Positions 55,717-64,000 of a stretch of DNA of 64,000 bases are shown here, in pieces. Position 1 is the stretch's first letter. Every line of letters begins with the position of its first letter. Below the pieces are notes generated by a model, which searched no databases, was not told the DNA's origin, and was given only the letters and a program-made list of their open reading frames with translations. Source of the stretch: Rs1 sp038900335 (GTDB taxonomy: Bacteria > Pseudomonadota > Gammaproteobacteria > Pseudomonadales > Balneatricaceae). The stretch is taken from the NCBI GenBank assembly GCA_038900335.1, contig JBBMRB010000003.1, positions 266,643 to 330,642 on the forward strand, given 5' to 3'. The position numbers were made by a program, and so were the translations under genes.

Positions 55717-57198
55717 TTACTGATTCTCCAGCAGCACCACTTGTGCATAAGCTTTACGCTGTTTATCTCTACCAACTCGCGTCGTTAGTTGCTCCCATTC
55801 GTATGCGACATAATCTAGTGACACCTGTGCGCTACTTCTGCCAGAGAGTGCTCGAAAAACCCCATTGGCGAGTATTTTCATATATTCTCGACTACGGTGA
55901 ATTCTTAAATCATACACTTTATTGTTAGTGCTATTGATATCTCTCAGCATGTTAACGTATGAGACGGCGGCCTCCTCGCCCCAACCTACCGTTTGCTGCC
56001 AAAACTGTTGATTAATATCGCTAAGCCGATAGGGATTTAAGCCATATCTACCCACTGCTAAATCTGCATTGTGATTCGTTTTATTGGCAAAAAAACCAAG
56101 AAAATCAAAGGAAGCTTCTTGCTGTAGGCTGGATTTAGCCACGGCAGTTGTCCAACCAGAGCCCAAATAAGGCACATAATTTACATTTTCAAATGTATCC
56201 CAACGACCCAACTGCCTATTCCATACGGTTTTAGCCCCTGGTGAGAGTGCTGCTGCCACTGTATCTAGAGGATCTTTTTGGTTTTGTATTGCCTGCACAA
56301 ACGGGTCATCCCAACTATCAGAGAACACTGAATCGCCGCGACCAAAGGATTCAATTACATCAGCTAAACCAAATTCATTACCATTTTGCGGGTAAAATTG
56401 TGACGATTTTTTAAACTCTTTAAGCGCCTCAACAAAACCTGGTGTATTAATGAGTGGTTTCATAGTCGCTAGTTCGAAATAAAAGCCATCCTTTGCATCC
56501 GGGTGCTTAGCGTACGGGGCTGCTCTTTTTATAAACTGTGAATACAGTAGGTCGTAGCGATTAGTTATTTCAGAAATACCGTGAATTTTATTACCATTAG
56601 CCAATTCTTTATGATTAAAGAATGCTGCAATCTGATTTAATTCACGCCATGTCTGTGGCACTTTAAGCTCAGTACCATACTGCTTTTTAAAAGCGGCGCC
56701 ATAAACAGGATTATCGAGTAGTGACTTTCGATATTGTAAGTAGTGCCTATCACCATCAATATTCACTTGGTAATGTGTGCCATTCCATTTTGATAGTGTT
56801 TTAACATGCTCCATTACATCGCTAAACATCGCTGCGTCCAGCATTTTTTCGGGCACAGGTGATAGATACTGATAGATATCAGGCATCCATATTGCTCCAA
56901 AAAATATCACATCATAGCGCTTATTTTTTAACCCCCACAACGCTTTTTGGTACAGTTGGGATAAAGCGACATGCTCAATGATTATCTTGGCGCCAGTTAA
57001 CTGCTCAAATTGTTGTGCATGTAGGACAGTCGGTTCACCTACCACTGGTATCTCATGACTGAGAATATGTAATGTCACCCCTCGATAGTCTTTTTTCGAT
57101 ATATGAGTGTCACTGTAATCCGTACTTTGGGCAGTAAAACTCAACAGACTAAAAACTAATAACAGCAAAGTGCTGCAAAATACTTTGATATATTGCAA
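55717..57198 (-). CDS. Family 1-type extracellular solute-binding protein without neighbouring permeases
   Basis: The 493-residue protein has a signal peptide (LLLLVFSLLSFTAQS, to about residue 25) and the fold of ABC sugar-binding proteins. Typical parts are the early LHILSHEIPVVGEP, the YDVIFFGAIWMPDIYQYL segment and PYLGSGWTTAVAKSS. No cysteine lipobox is seen. No ABC permease or ATPase gene lies beside it, so it either serves a distant transporter or a sensor. The product is longer than the usual 400-440 residues. Confidence 0.8.
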   Translation of the reverse strand: MQYIKVFCSTLLLLVFSLLSFTAQSTDYSDTHISKKDYRGVTLHILSHEIPVVGEPTVLHAQQFEQLTGAKIIIEHVALSQLYQKALWGLKNKRYDVIFFGAIWMPDIYQYLSPVPEKMLDAAMFSDVMEHVKTLSKWNGTHYQVNIDGDRHYLQYRKSLLDNPVYGAAFKKQYGTELKVPQTWRELNQIAAFFNHKELANGNKIHGISEITNRYDLLYSQFIKRAAPYAKHPDAKDGFYFELATMKPLINTPGFVEALKEFKKSSQFYPQNGNEFGLADVIESFGRGDSVFSDSWDDPFVQAIQNQKDPLDTVAAALSPGAKTVWNRQLGRWDTFENVNYVPYLGSGWTTAVAKSSLQQEASFDFLGFFANKTNHNADLAVGRYGLNPYRLSDINQQFWQQTVGWGEEAAVSYVNMLRDINSTNNKVYDLRIHRSREYMKILANGVFRALSGRSSAQVSLDYVAYEWEQLTTRVGRDKQRKAYAQVVLLENQ

Positions 57199-57373
57199 AA
57201 TATCTCCCTTATTACTGGCATGTGATCAACATTGCATCACCATGATAATTTAAATTATCTATTGGCTAATAGTAGTCAATCACTGGTTTTTTTTTCGCGA
57301 AATCACTATTATTTTTTTTAAAAATAGTAGTATTTCTAAGTGCTTTTAAATAATGCTATTAATCAAGACACAG

Positions 57374-58282
57374 TTAACGTGTCATTTTTTTCACGAAGAC
57401 CACAACAAAAAGAGCGAGTGTAAAACTGCCTATCAATGCTTCACACGATGCAAAAAATCGTGAGATACCTTGAGGTGTCAAATCGCCATAGCCCAGTGTA
57501 GTAAAAGTGACGACACTAAAATAAAGACTATTTGCAAAGGTGTATAAATTATCGCTAAGGCTTGCTGTCGATGAATAAACAAGTACATTTCCCGAGAAAC
57601 TAACACCGGAAAAAAAGTAAAGGATGGCAAACAAGAAAATAATCACATTGGTAAAAATAACGACGCGCAGAGGCTCTTCACCGTAGCCACAAAATAAGAA
57701 CACCATTTTTGACATCAAGCGTGCAAATGAATATTTAGGCATTTGCTTGCGTCTTGTGACCATCTCTCTTTCAAAAAAATAACCCGCTGTTTCAAATAAC
57801 CCTTCACTCTCAAAAACGCGGCGCAGATGGCGATAAATTTCTTCCGCTTGTTGGTATAAATCATCGCGCTCGTGGGGGTCTTTACTATTTTCAGCTTGCT
57901 GCTCCTGCAGTATTTTATCTCCCCATATCACGTGCTCTAGCTTCGCATGATGAAACTTAGTGCCCAATAAGTTACAGCCAGTTAAATTGGCACAGTGTAA
58001 ATTGGCACCGCTAAGATCTGCTTTCATTAAAGAGGAGCCGCGTAAATCTAATTTAAAACAATGTGCATTACGCAGGTTAGCCCGATAAAGATCAGCGTTA
58101 CGTAATTGATAACCTTCTTTAGAGGCATGATTCACTAAATTCAGGTTCGTAAGCTGGCAGCGATCTAGTTTGAAACCCAACATCGGTTTGTTACTTGACG
58201 CCCTAACTTGTAATTTTTTAACTAGCTGCTCGCAATGTTTATTTTCACCGTTTTGCCATAAGGCATCTTCTTCACAACTCAT
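57374..58282 (-). CDS. Pentapeptide-repeat protein fused to a potassium-channel pore
   Basis: From the ATG at 58282, which has CTGGGGG just upstream, the protein has 302 residues; a GTG 15 codons earlier is less likely. An N-terminal pentapeptide-repeat part (about 55-130) shows the A(D/N)LxxANL pattern, as in ADLYRANL and ADLSGANLHCANL. Then come a helical linker and a two-helix ion channel with the selectivity filter TTLGYGDLTP. The architecture suggests a potassium channel with a cytoplasmic beta-helix domain. The gating signal is unknown. Confidence 0.88.
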   Translation of the reverse strand: MSCEEDALWQNGENKHCEQLVKKLQVRASSNKPMLGFKLDRCQLTNLNLVNHASKEGYQLRNADLYRANLRNAHCFKLDLRGSSLMKADLSGANLHCANLTGCNLLGTKFHHAKLEHVIWGDKILQEQQAENSKDPHERDDLYQQAEEIYRHLRRVFESEGLFETAGYFFEREMVTRRKQMPKYSFARLMSKMVFLFCGYGEEPLRVVIFTNVIIFLFAILYFFSGVSFSGNVLVYSSTASLSDNLYTFANSLYFSVVTFTTLGYGDLTPQGISRFFASCEALIGSFTLALFVVVFVKKMTR

Positions 58283-58401
58283 TATATCCCCCAGCACAGC
58301 GCTTTTTTTAAGTATAGACCAAGGCACAATAACTGCTAAAATTTAAAACGGCGCGCTAAATACTATCGCTATCTGAGTAGAGCAAAATAACAAGCAAAAA
58401 A

Positions 58402-58424
58402 AACCGCCTTAGCGGCGGTTTTTT
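58402..58424 (-). terminator. Strong terminator after mmsA
   Basis: Arms AACCGCC and GGCGGTT with a five-base loop are flanked by A- and T-runs on both sides. It lies 18 bp past the mmsA stop and works well on the minus strand; it could work in both directions. Confidence 0.9.
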
Positions 58425-58441
58425 ATACTACTAACTAACGA

Positions 58442-59935
58442 TTATGAAGGGAATGCGAACTGTGCGCCTTCACGTACACCCGCTGAAGGCCAGCGCTGTG
58501 TAATCGTTTTACGTTTAGTGTAAAAACGTACTGAATCAGGGCCGTAAGCGTGTAGATCACCAAACAATGAGCGCTTCCAACCACCAAAGCTATGGTATGA
58601 AACAGGTACTGGTAATGGTACGTTGATACCAACCATGCCCACTTTGATGTTGTCGCTAAAGTAACGCGCCGCTTCGCCATCACGAGTAAAGATACAAGTA
58701 CCGTTACCGTATTCATGATTGTCGATTAGCTCCATTGCCTCTTGCATAGTGTTAACGCGAACAACGACCAGTACTGGGCCGAAGATTTCATCACGGTAGC
58801 TTTCCATATCACTTGTTACGTTATCGATCAATGTACCGCCAACAAAGTAACCGTTTGCATAGCCTTCGATTTGCGGGTTACGGCCATCGACAACAATTCT
58901 TGCGCCATCGTTTTCTGCACTAGTGATGTAGCCGTTAACTTTTTCTTGGTGTGCTTTGGTGATCACTGGGCCAAAATCATTTGAGCTGTCACTGAATGCG
59001 CCAACTTTTAAGGTCTTCATACCCACTTGTAGCTTTTCAATTAATTGATCAGCGGCTTGATCGCCTACCGCAACCACACAAGAAAGTGCCATACAACGCT
59101 CGCCAGATGAGCCGAATGCTGCGCCAATTAACGCTTGTGCTGCATTGTCCATATCAGCATCAGGCATGATGATAGCGTGGTTTTTAGCGCCACCTAATGC
59201 TTGGCAACGTTTACCGTTAGCGCTAGCAGTAGTGTAGATGTATTCAGCGATTGGAGTTGAACCGACAAAGCTTACCGCCATAACGCGATCATCTGTTAAT
59301 AAAGTATCAACAGCGACTTTATCGCCATTGACGACGTTCATTACACCTTTTGGTAGGCCCGCTTCTAATAATAGTTCAGCGATGAACAAAGTAGATGTTG
59401 GATCGCGCTCAGAAGGCTTTAATACAAAACAGTTACCACAGACGATTGCCATTGGGTACATCCATAATGGCACCATCGCTGGGAAGTTAAATGGTGTGAT
59501 ACCGGCCACAACACCCAGTGGTTGGAATTCGCTCCAAGAATCAATGTTAGGACCCACATTTTTGCTGTGCTCACCTTTTAATAGCTCTGGTGCGTAGCAT
59601 GCGTATTCTACGTTTTCGATACCGCGCTGAAGCTCGCCCATTGCATCGTGTGAAATCTTACCGTGTTCTTCACCAATTAATTGGCAAATTTTGTCAGCGT
59701 TATCTTCTAGTAGCTGTTTGAATTTAAACATTACGCGAGCACGCTTAGCGACAGGTGTTGCTCTCCACGCTGGGAAAGCATCTTGTGCTGCTGCAATTGC
59801 CATTTCGACAGTTTCAACACTTGCCAGTGATACTTGCTTACTTACTTCACCTGTTGATGGGTTAAAAACATCTTGTACGCGCGCGTTATCAACAACTGTT
59901 TCGCCATTGATCATATGTCCTATCGTATTCATCAC
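58442..59935 (-). CDS. mmsA: CoA-acylating methylmalonate/malonate-semialdehyde dehydrogenase
   Basis: The 497-residue aldehyde dehydrogenase has the MMSDH-type motifs GITPFNFPAMVPLWMYP, FVLKPSERDP, FVGSTPIAEY, LGGAKNHAIIMPDAD and the catalytic cysteine in GERCMALS. It turns malonate or methylmalonate semialdehyde into acetyl- or propionyl-CoA with NAD and CoA. These are exactly the products of beta-alanine and beta-aminoisobutyrate transamination, the ends of uracil and thymine reductive breakdown. It can also serve valine or inositol pathways. It lies 93 bp downstream of the aminotransferase gene on the same strand, with a hairpin between. Confidence 0.95.
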   Translation of the reverse strand: MMNTIGHMINGETVVDNARVQDVFNPSTGEVSKQVSLASVETVEMAIAAAQDAFPAWRATPVAKRARVMFKFKQLLEDNADKICQLIGEEHGKISHDAMGELQRGIENVEYACYAPELLKGEHSKNVGPNIDSWSEFQPLGVVAGITPFNFPAMVPLWMYPMAIVCGNCFVLKPSERDPTSTLFIAELLLEAGLPKGVMNVVNGDKVAVDTLLTDDRVMAVSFVGSTPIAEYIYTTASANGKRCQALGGAKNHAIIMPDADMDNAAQALIGAAFGSSGERCMALSCVVAVGDQAADQLIEKLQVGMKTLKVGAFSDSSNDFGPVITKAHQEKVNGYITSAENDGARIVVDGRNPQIEGYANGYFVGGTLIDNVTSDMESYRDEIFGPVLVVVRVNTMQEAMELIDNHEYGNGTCIFTRDGEAARYFSDNIKVGMVGINVPLPVPVSYHSFGGWKRSLFGDLHAYGPDSVRFYTKRKTITQRWPSAGVREGAQFAFPS

Positions 59936-59953
59936 AACCTCATTTTATTATTA

Positions 59954-59983
59954 AAGATACAGCCTTTAGTTTGACTGTATCTT
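59954..59983 (-). promoter_or_regulatory. Intercistronic hairpin between aminotransferase and mmsA
   Basis: Nine-base perfect arms AAGATACAG and CTGTATCTT with a 12-base loop sit between the two genes. It may adjust the ratio of the two products at the mRNA level. No T-run follows. Confidence 0.5.
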
Positions 59984-60028
59984 AGGTTTATTTGTGTTAT
60001 TCGTTATCGTGCTAATTAAGTAGTCTGA

Positions 60029-61372
60029 CTACTTTGTCTCAGCGATTGATTCGCCCAATGCGTTGATCAGTGAATCTATTTCTTGTTCTTCTACAATGAA
60101 CGGTAGGCCTAATTGAATGGTATCGCCGCCGTAGCGAACATAGAAACCTTTCTGCCAACACTTCATCGCTATTTCATAAGGTCTTCTAGCTGGCTCACCC
60201 GGTAGTGCATCTATTTGTAAAGCGCCCGCTAAACCATAGTTGCGAATGTCAGTCACATGCGCCACACCTTTTAGGCTGTGTAGTGCTTTTTCAAACACTG
60301 GGCTCATCTGTTTAACACGGCTAACTAGCTGCTCATTTTTGAGTACATCTAATGATGCAAGTGCAGCTGCACATGCTACCGGATGGCCTGAATAAGTGTA
60401 ACCGTGTGGCAATTCCATCATGTAATCAGCGCCGCCAGTGGCCATAAAGGTATCATATATCTCGCTCGATGCAATCACTGCCCCCATCGGTACTGCACCG
60501 TTGGTCAATTGCTTAGCAACATTTAATAAATCGGGTGTTACGCCAAACTCTTGCGCACCGGTGTATGAACCCATGCGGCCAAAACCAGTAATGACTTCAT
60601 CAAAAATTAATAATATTTCATTTTGATCACATATTTCACGCAATCTTTTCAAATAACCTTTTGGCGGTGGGATAACACCTGCAGAGCCTGCCAGTGGCTC
60701 AACAATGACCGCAGCAATGTTAGATGCATCGTGTAACGCGATAAGCTCTAATAATTCTTCTGCTTTTAGCGCACCGGTTTCAGGCATGCCTTTAGTGAAG
60801 GCATTTTCTTTAAGTAGCGTATGCGGTAGATGATCACAATCTACACCTTGGCCGTATAGTGTACGGTTAGCACCGATGCCGCCCAAGCTAAAGCCACCAA
60901 AGTTAACACCGTGATAGCCTTTAGTACGACCAATCAATTTAGTTTTGGTGCCTTTACCTTTCTTGCGCCAGTAAGCTCTGGCGATTTTTAACGAGGTATC
61001 AGCCGCTTCTGAACCAGAGTTAGTATAGAAAACATAATCTAGACCCTTTGGCATTAACTCTTTAATTCTGTTTGCTAGTTCAAACGCACTTGGGTGACCG
61101 TATTGGAAAGCCGGTGCATAATCGAGCGTTCTTAGCTGCTTAGAGACTGCCTCTGCAATTTCTGGGCGGCTGTGGCCTAAACCACAGGTCCACAATCCTG
61201 ATAGTCCATCAAACACCTTACGACCTTGCGCATCTATCAAATAGCTGCCGTGGCCTTCGACGATCATACGTGGATCATCTTTGAATTGGCGGTTCGCAGT
61301 GTAAGGCATCCAGTAGGCTTCAAGCTCTTCGCGTGACAATCCCGCTGATTTACAATGTATGTTATTGGACAT
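60029..61372 (-). CDS. Class III omega-amino acid:pyruvate aminotransferase (beta-alanine type)
   Basis: The 447-residue PLP enzyme has the class III pattern: VFDGLSGLWTCGLGHSRPEI, FYTNSGSEAADTSLKIAR, YHGVNFGGFS, FDEVITGFGRMG and the PLP lysine in NVAKQLTNGAVPMG. It resembles beta-alanine:pyruvate transaminases, which make malonate semialdehyde and alanine. It is followed by mmsA, which would take the semialdehyde onward. It is read divergently from the LysR gene 235 bp away, its likely regulator. Confidence 0.92.
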   Translation of the reverse strand: MSNNIHCKSAGLSREELEAYWMPYTANRQFKDDPRMIVEGHGSYLIDAQGRKVFDGLSGLWTCGLGHSRPEIAEAVSKQLRTLDYAPAFQYGHPSAFELANRIKELMPKGLDYVFYTNSGSEAADTSLKIARAYWRKKGKGTKTKLIGRTKGYHGVNFGGFSLGGIGANRTLYGQGVDCDHLPHTLLKENAFTKGMPETGALKAEELLELIALHDASNIAAVIVEPLAGSAGVIPPPKGYLKRLREICDQNEILLIFDEVITGFGRMGSYTGAQEFGVTPDLLNVAKQLTNGAVPMGAVIASSEIYDTFMATGGADYMMELPHGYTYSGHPVACAAALASLDVLKNEQLVSRVKQMSPVFEKALHSLKGVAHVTDIRNYGLAGALQIDALPGEPARRPYEIAMKCWQKGFYVRYGGDTIQLGLPFIVEEQEIDSLINALGESIAETK

Positions 61373-61607
61373 GGTACACCTCTTAAATAGTAACCTTGGA
61401 GCCTGCCTGATTGACTATCAATCTACTGTTGCCAAGAAGATTAGCTTAGCCTTACAAACTCATTGTTGAATGAAATATCGATAATCGTAGTGTGCAACAG
61501 CTTTTTGTTTTTTAAAATTTAAATTTACTTAAACTTAGTTAACCATTTACTTACCTATCAAAATCACCGTAAAATCATCGACGATACTTAACGATAACGA
61601 GGCCTGT
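61373..61607. promoter_or_regulatory. Divergent promoter region of aminotransferase and LysR genes
   Basis: The 235-bp gap must hold both promoters. I looked for a RutR-like palindrome and found none; only TTGACTATCAA near 61410 is a possible LysR-type partial symmetry. So this pair is probably under LysR rather than RutR-like control. Confidence 0.4.
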
Positions 61608-62534
61608 ATGGCAGACAATACTAATAACAAACGCAGAGTAGGTCTCTCAGGGCGCCTAGCAGATACTGATATTCGTCTATTGCGTATTTATCGCACGGTT
61701 GTCGAATCCGGTGGCTTTAGCTCAGCAGAAATTGAGCTCAACATTAGCCGAGCTGCGATTAGTATTGCTATTAGCGATTTAGAGCAACGCTTATCCTTGC
61801 GCTTGTGTTTACGAGGTCGCGGCGGTTTTTCATTGACAGAACAAGGTGATGAGGTTTATCAGGCAACGCTGCAATTATTCTCAGCACTTGAGGATTTTCG
61901 CACCCAAGTGAACGGTATTCACCAACAGCTCAAAGGCGAATTAAATATTGGCATTACCGATAACTTGGTCACGATGCCAAGGATGAAAGTCACCACTGCA
62001 CTGGCAAACCTTAAACAAGCAGGCCCTGAAGTACGGGTTAATATTCGTATGATTCCACCAAGTGATGTCGAAAAAGGCGTGCTCGGTGGGCTCTTACACA
62101 CAGGTGTAGTGCCAGTGCTTAAAGAGCGACCAGGCTTAGAGTATTTAGTATTGTACAAAGAAGAGTCACACTTGTATTGCAGCAATAAACACCCGCTGTT
62201 TAACGAGCCTAGTAGCGCATTGACTGTCGATCTACTGGAGAGCGTTGAAGCTGTTGTCCCCGCTTACGCTCAATCTGCAAGCATTAAAGCGATCTATCAA
62301 AAAATGAACGGTACAGCTACAGCGACCGATCGCGAAGGGATTGCCTTTTTGATTCTAACAGGCCACTACGTTGGTTATTTACCGACTCACTTTGCCGAGC
62401 GCTGGCTATTGCAAGGTCAGCTAAAAGCGTTGTTACCTGAAAAAGCGAAATATAGAACCTCTATCGCCGCCGTCAGCAGAAAGGGGGTAAAGAGCAATGC
62501 CGTGCTTGATTACTATTTAACTCAGTTGCTTTAA
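61608..62534 (+). CDS. LysR-type regulator divergent from the aminotransferase gene
   Basis: The 308-residue protein has a short basic N-terminal extension and a LysR winged helix (LLRIYRTVVESGGFSSAEIE, ISRAAISIAISDLEQRL). An effector domain follows to the end. Its divergent place next to the aminotransferase-mmsA pair suggests that it controls them, perhaps in response to a beta-amino acid. This is inference. Confidence 0.88.
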   Translation: MADNTNNKRRVGLSGRLADTDIRLLRIYRTVVESGGFSSAEIELNISRAAISIAISDLEQRLSLRLCLRGRGGFSLTEQGDEVYQATLQLFSALEDFRTQVNGIHQQLKGELNIGITDNLVTMPRMKVTTALANLKQAGPEVRVNIRMIPPSDVEKGVLGGLLHTGVVPVLKERPGLEYLVLYKEESHLYCSNKHPLFNEPSSALTVDLLESVEAVVPAYAQSASIKAIYQKMNGTATATDREGIAFLILTGHYVGYLPTHFAERWLLQGQLKALLPEKAKYRTSIAAVSRKGVKSNAVLDYYLTQLL

Positions 62535-62681
62535 CTAGCTGCTCGCACAAATTTATCGCCGCTAAAAAACCATGCCTTCGCTGTGCTAACAACCGAGTAA
62601 AATCAGAGCATGGCGTACATTTTGATACTCATGTTTTATACTATTTTCAGCTGTGCTCGTATAAAAAAAACACAATAACAC

Positions 62682-62710
62682 TTGCCATCATTTTTTTTCG
62701 GTAATAGGAT
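62682..62710 (+). promoter_or_regulatory. Putative promoter of the nitrilase-type gene
   Basis: TTGCCA (62682-62687) and TAGGAT (62705-62710) are spaced 17 bp apart, as in a sigma-70 promoter. The minus-10 box abuts the RutR-type palindrome, so repressor binding would block initiation. Confidence 0.55.
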
Positions 62711-62725
62711 TGACCAAGTGGTCAA
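62710..62725. promoter_or_regulatory. Perfect RutR-consensus operator
   Basis: TTGACCAAGTGGTCAA matches TTGACCANNTGGTCAA at every defined position. It covers the predicted start of transcription and lies 148 bp before the nitrilase-type gene. It links this locus to the RutR-like regulator at 29.7 kb. Confidence 0.88.
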
Positions 62726-62872
62726 ATTTTAAAAAGACCAACAAAACACTTGGATAAAACCTCAAGCTATTGAATTTAAAGAATAAAATTAACATGCTTT
62801 TTATGCCACTGTTATTTTGATAATTAGGGTCTGTTGAAATTTGTAAATTAATTGATTAGGAGCACAGTGTAG

Positions 62873-63745
62873 ATGAACAAACTTAAATGCGGGTTGATTC
62901 AAATGTCTCTCAAGGGCAATACCAGTGAATCAACAATATCTATCCGCGACCAAATGATTGCAGCGCATATTCCTCTGATCGAGCAAGCTGCTAAACAGGG
63001 AGTACAGGTACTCTGTTTTCAAGAAGTTTTCACCCAGCCATACTTTTGCCCTAGCCAAGATAAGAAATGGTACGACAGTGCCGAGCAAATCCCTGAAGGA
63101 CATACCGTTCAATTAATGCAAACGCTGGCCAAAAAGCATGATATGGTCATTGTCGTGCCTATCTACGAAGAAGACTTACCTGGTGTTTATTACAACGCCG
63201 CAGCTGTCATTGATGCCGATGGTAGCTACTTAGGTAAGTACCGTAAAAACCATATACCTGACACCGCTCCCGGTTTTTGGGAGAAGTTATATTTCAAACC
63301 CGGCAATTTAGGCTACCCTGTATTTGATACCAAATATTGCAAGCTTGGCGTCTACATTTGCTATGACCGCCACTTCCCTGAAGGCTGGCGCGCACTAGCA
63401 CTTAATGGCGCTGAGTATATTGTTAACCCATCGGCAACCGTCACGGGTAAAAGCCAGTATTTATGGGAGCTAGAGCAACCTGCTTCTGCTGCTGCTAATG
63501 GTGTGTTTATCGGCGCTATTAACCGTGTCGGCCAAGAGGCACCTTGGAATACAGCGATGGGTGAGTTTTATGGATCTAGCTATATCGTTAATCCACTAGG
63601 GCAAATTGAAGCACAGGCGAGCGCCGATCAAGATGAGCTACTGGTGCATGAGATTGATTTAGATATGGTTCGCGAAGTTCGCAAAGGTTGGCAGTTCTTT
63701 AGAGACCGCCGACCTGAAACTTATGGAGATTTAACTAAAAGCTAA
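62873..63745 (+). CDS. Nitrilase-superfamily beta-ureidopropionase / N-carbamoyl amidohydrolase
   Basis: The 290-residue protein has the Glu-Lys-Cys triad of the nitrilase superfamily: Glu in LCFQEVFTQPYFCPSQ, Lys in YRKNHIPD and Cys in YICYDRHFPEGWR. The context around each resembles animal and bacterial beta-ureidopropionases and N-carbamoylputrescine amidases. With a perfect RutR operator upstream and a nucleobase transporter downstream, cleavage of N-carbamoyl-beta-alanine (or the methyl form from thymine) is the best guess. It would be the second enzyme of that type in the window besides the M20 hydrolase. AGGAG lies ten bases before the ATG. Confidence 0.88.
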   Translation: MNKLKCGLIQMSLKGNTSESTISIRDQMIAAHIPLIEQAAKQGVQVLCFQEVFTQPYFCPSQDKKWYDSAEQIPEGHTVQLMQTLAKKHDMVIVVPIYEEDLPGVYYNAAAVIDADGSYLGKYRKNHIPDTAPGFWEKLYFKPGNLGYPVFDTKYCKLGVYICYDRHFPEGWRALALNGAEYIVNPSATVTGKSQYLWELEQPASAAANGVFIGAINRVGQEAPWNTAMGEFYGSSYIVNPLGQIEAQASADQDELLVHEIDLDMVREVRKGWQFFRDRRPETYGDLTKS

Positions 63746-63757
63746 TAGAATAAGGAC

Positions 63758-63785
63758 TTTGACGCTGGTTTAAAACGGCGTCAAA
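63758..63785 (+). promoter_or_regulatory. Hairpin between the nitrilase-type gene and the NCS1 gene
   Basis: Arms TTTGACGC and GCGTCAAA with a 12-base loop lie in the 88-bp spacer. No clear T-run follows, so it is likely a partial terminator or an mRNA stability element in the operon. Confidence 0.5.
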
Positions 63786-63833
63786 ACACCTATATAAAAA
63801 ATAATTATAATCATAAAAGATCGAGGAAAATGT

Positions 63834-64000
63834 ATGAGCGAAAATCAATTATCAAGCTCTAGTGCCGTCAAAGTTGACGAGTTCTATGAGCTGCAAGTTG
63901 GCGAAGATGTTAGTTCGAGTAGTCATTACAACAAAGACATTGCTCCAACTAAAATAAGCCAGCGAACGTGGGGCACTTTTAACATTGCAGCACTTTGGGT
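63834..64000 (+). CDS. NCS1-family nucleobase:cation symporter (start only)
   Basis: Fifty-five residues are visible before the window ends. The segment around residues 34-55, YNKDIAPTKISQRTWGTF then NIAALWV, is the hallmark start of NCS1 transporters (ND-x-APT-x-x-x-RTW). These import uracil, cytosine, allantoin or hydantoins with sodium or protons. The ATG at 63834 has GAGGAAAA before it; an ATG four bases earlier is out of frame and soon stops. It follows the nitrilase-type gene and shares its RutR-type operator. Confidence 0.9.
   Translation, partial: MSENQLSSSSAVKVDEFYELQVGEDVSSSSHYNKDIAPTKISQRTWGTFNIAALW

Noticed and set aside
63758..63785. Full transcription terminator before the NCS1 gene
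   Set aside because: The stem is good, but no T-run follows, so I describe it as a hairpin and keep the two genes as one operon.
1..64000. tRNA, rRNA, CRISPR array, insertion sequence or prophage
   Set aside because: I looked for typical sequences, repeats with spacers, transposase-like proteins and end repeats, and found none that could be supported.

Overview
The window reads as chromosomal DNA of a free-living, probably marine, Gammaproteobacterium. It has moderate to low GC, TRAP and BASS transporters, a TrpR repressor, many c-di-GMP and two-component proteins, and no phage, IS, rRNA, tRNA or CRISPR that I could recognise. The exact genus cannot be read from the sequence.

Left part (1-10.5 kb): a cut histone-deacetylase-like hydrolase, a CoA-transferase/GNAT fusion, an ethylene-receptor-like multi-PAS kinase with its single-domain response regulator, a receiver-GGDEF-EAL protein, and a PACE efflux pump with a divergent LysR gene. 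From 11.1 to 18.2 kb lies a cytosine deaminase followed by a BMP-type nucleoside ABC transporter and a DoeB-like deacylase. From 18.2 to 25.5 kb are a heptamer tandem repeat, a broken small gene, a GAF-GGDEF cyclase, a TRAP transporter and a hypothetical gene. trpR-trpE-trpG and a malate/lactate dehydrogenase-family gene follow.

The centrepiece (29.7-38.8 kb) is a RutR-like TetR regulator and then a coenzyme F420 biosynthesis run (cofG, cofH, cofD, cofC, cofE) with an F420:NADPH oxidoreductase (npdG). Next come an LLM-family F420-type oxidoreductase and an M20 beta-ureidopropionase-type amidohydrolase. Two RutR-like operators sit in front of cofG. A perfect RutR-consensus palindrome lies 25 kb away, in front of a second, nitrilase-type beta-ureidopropionase that is followed by an NCS1 nucleobase symporter cut by the window end. 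Next to that second locus are a beta-alanine:pyruvate-type aminotransferase and a (methyl)malonate-semialdehyde dehydrogenase. Together the genes outline cytosine to uracil, then an F420H2-dependent ring reduction (inferred), ring opening (dihydropyrimidinase not in the window), decarbamoylation, transamination and oxidation to acetyl- or propionyl-CoA. An F420-linked reductive pyrimidine pathway under a uracil/thymine sensor is the most notable hypothesis here.

Right-centre (39.3-53.9 kb): a TolC-like channel stands beside an opposing six-gene run. The run holds three HlyD-type adaptors (one fused to an M50 metalloprotease-like membrane domain), a 1285-residue LEPR/DUF4347/cadherin-like surface protein, a hybrid kinase with two Hpt domains and a receiver-GGDEF-EAL protein. 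It looks like an export and surface-attachment system without an ATPase. Between 54 and 58.3 kb are an amphi-Trp protein, a BASS transporter, an orphan solute-binding protein and a pentapeptide-repeat potassium channel. The window closes with the mmsA/aminotransferase pair, a divergent LysR gene, the nitrilase-type enzyme and the start of the NCS1 transporter.
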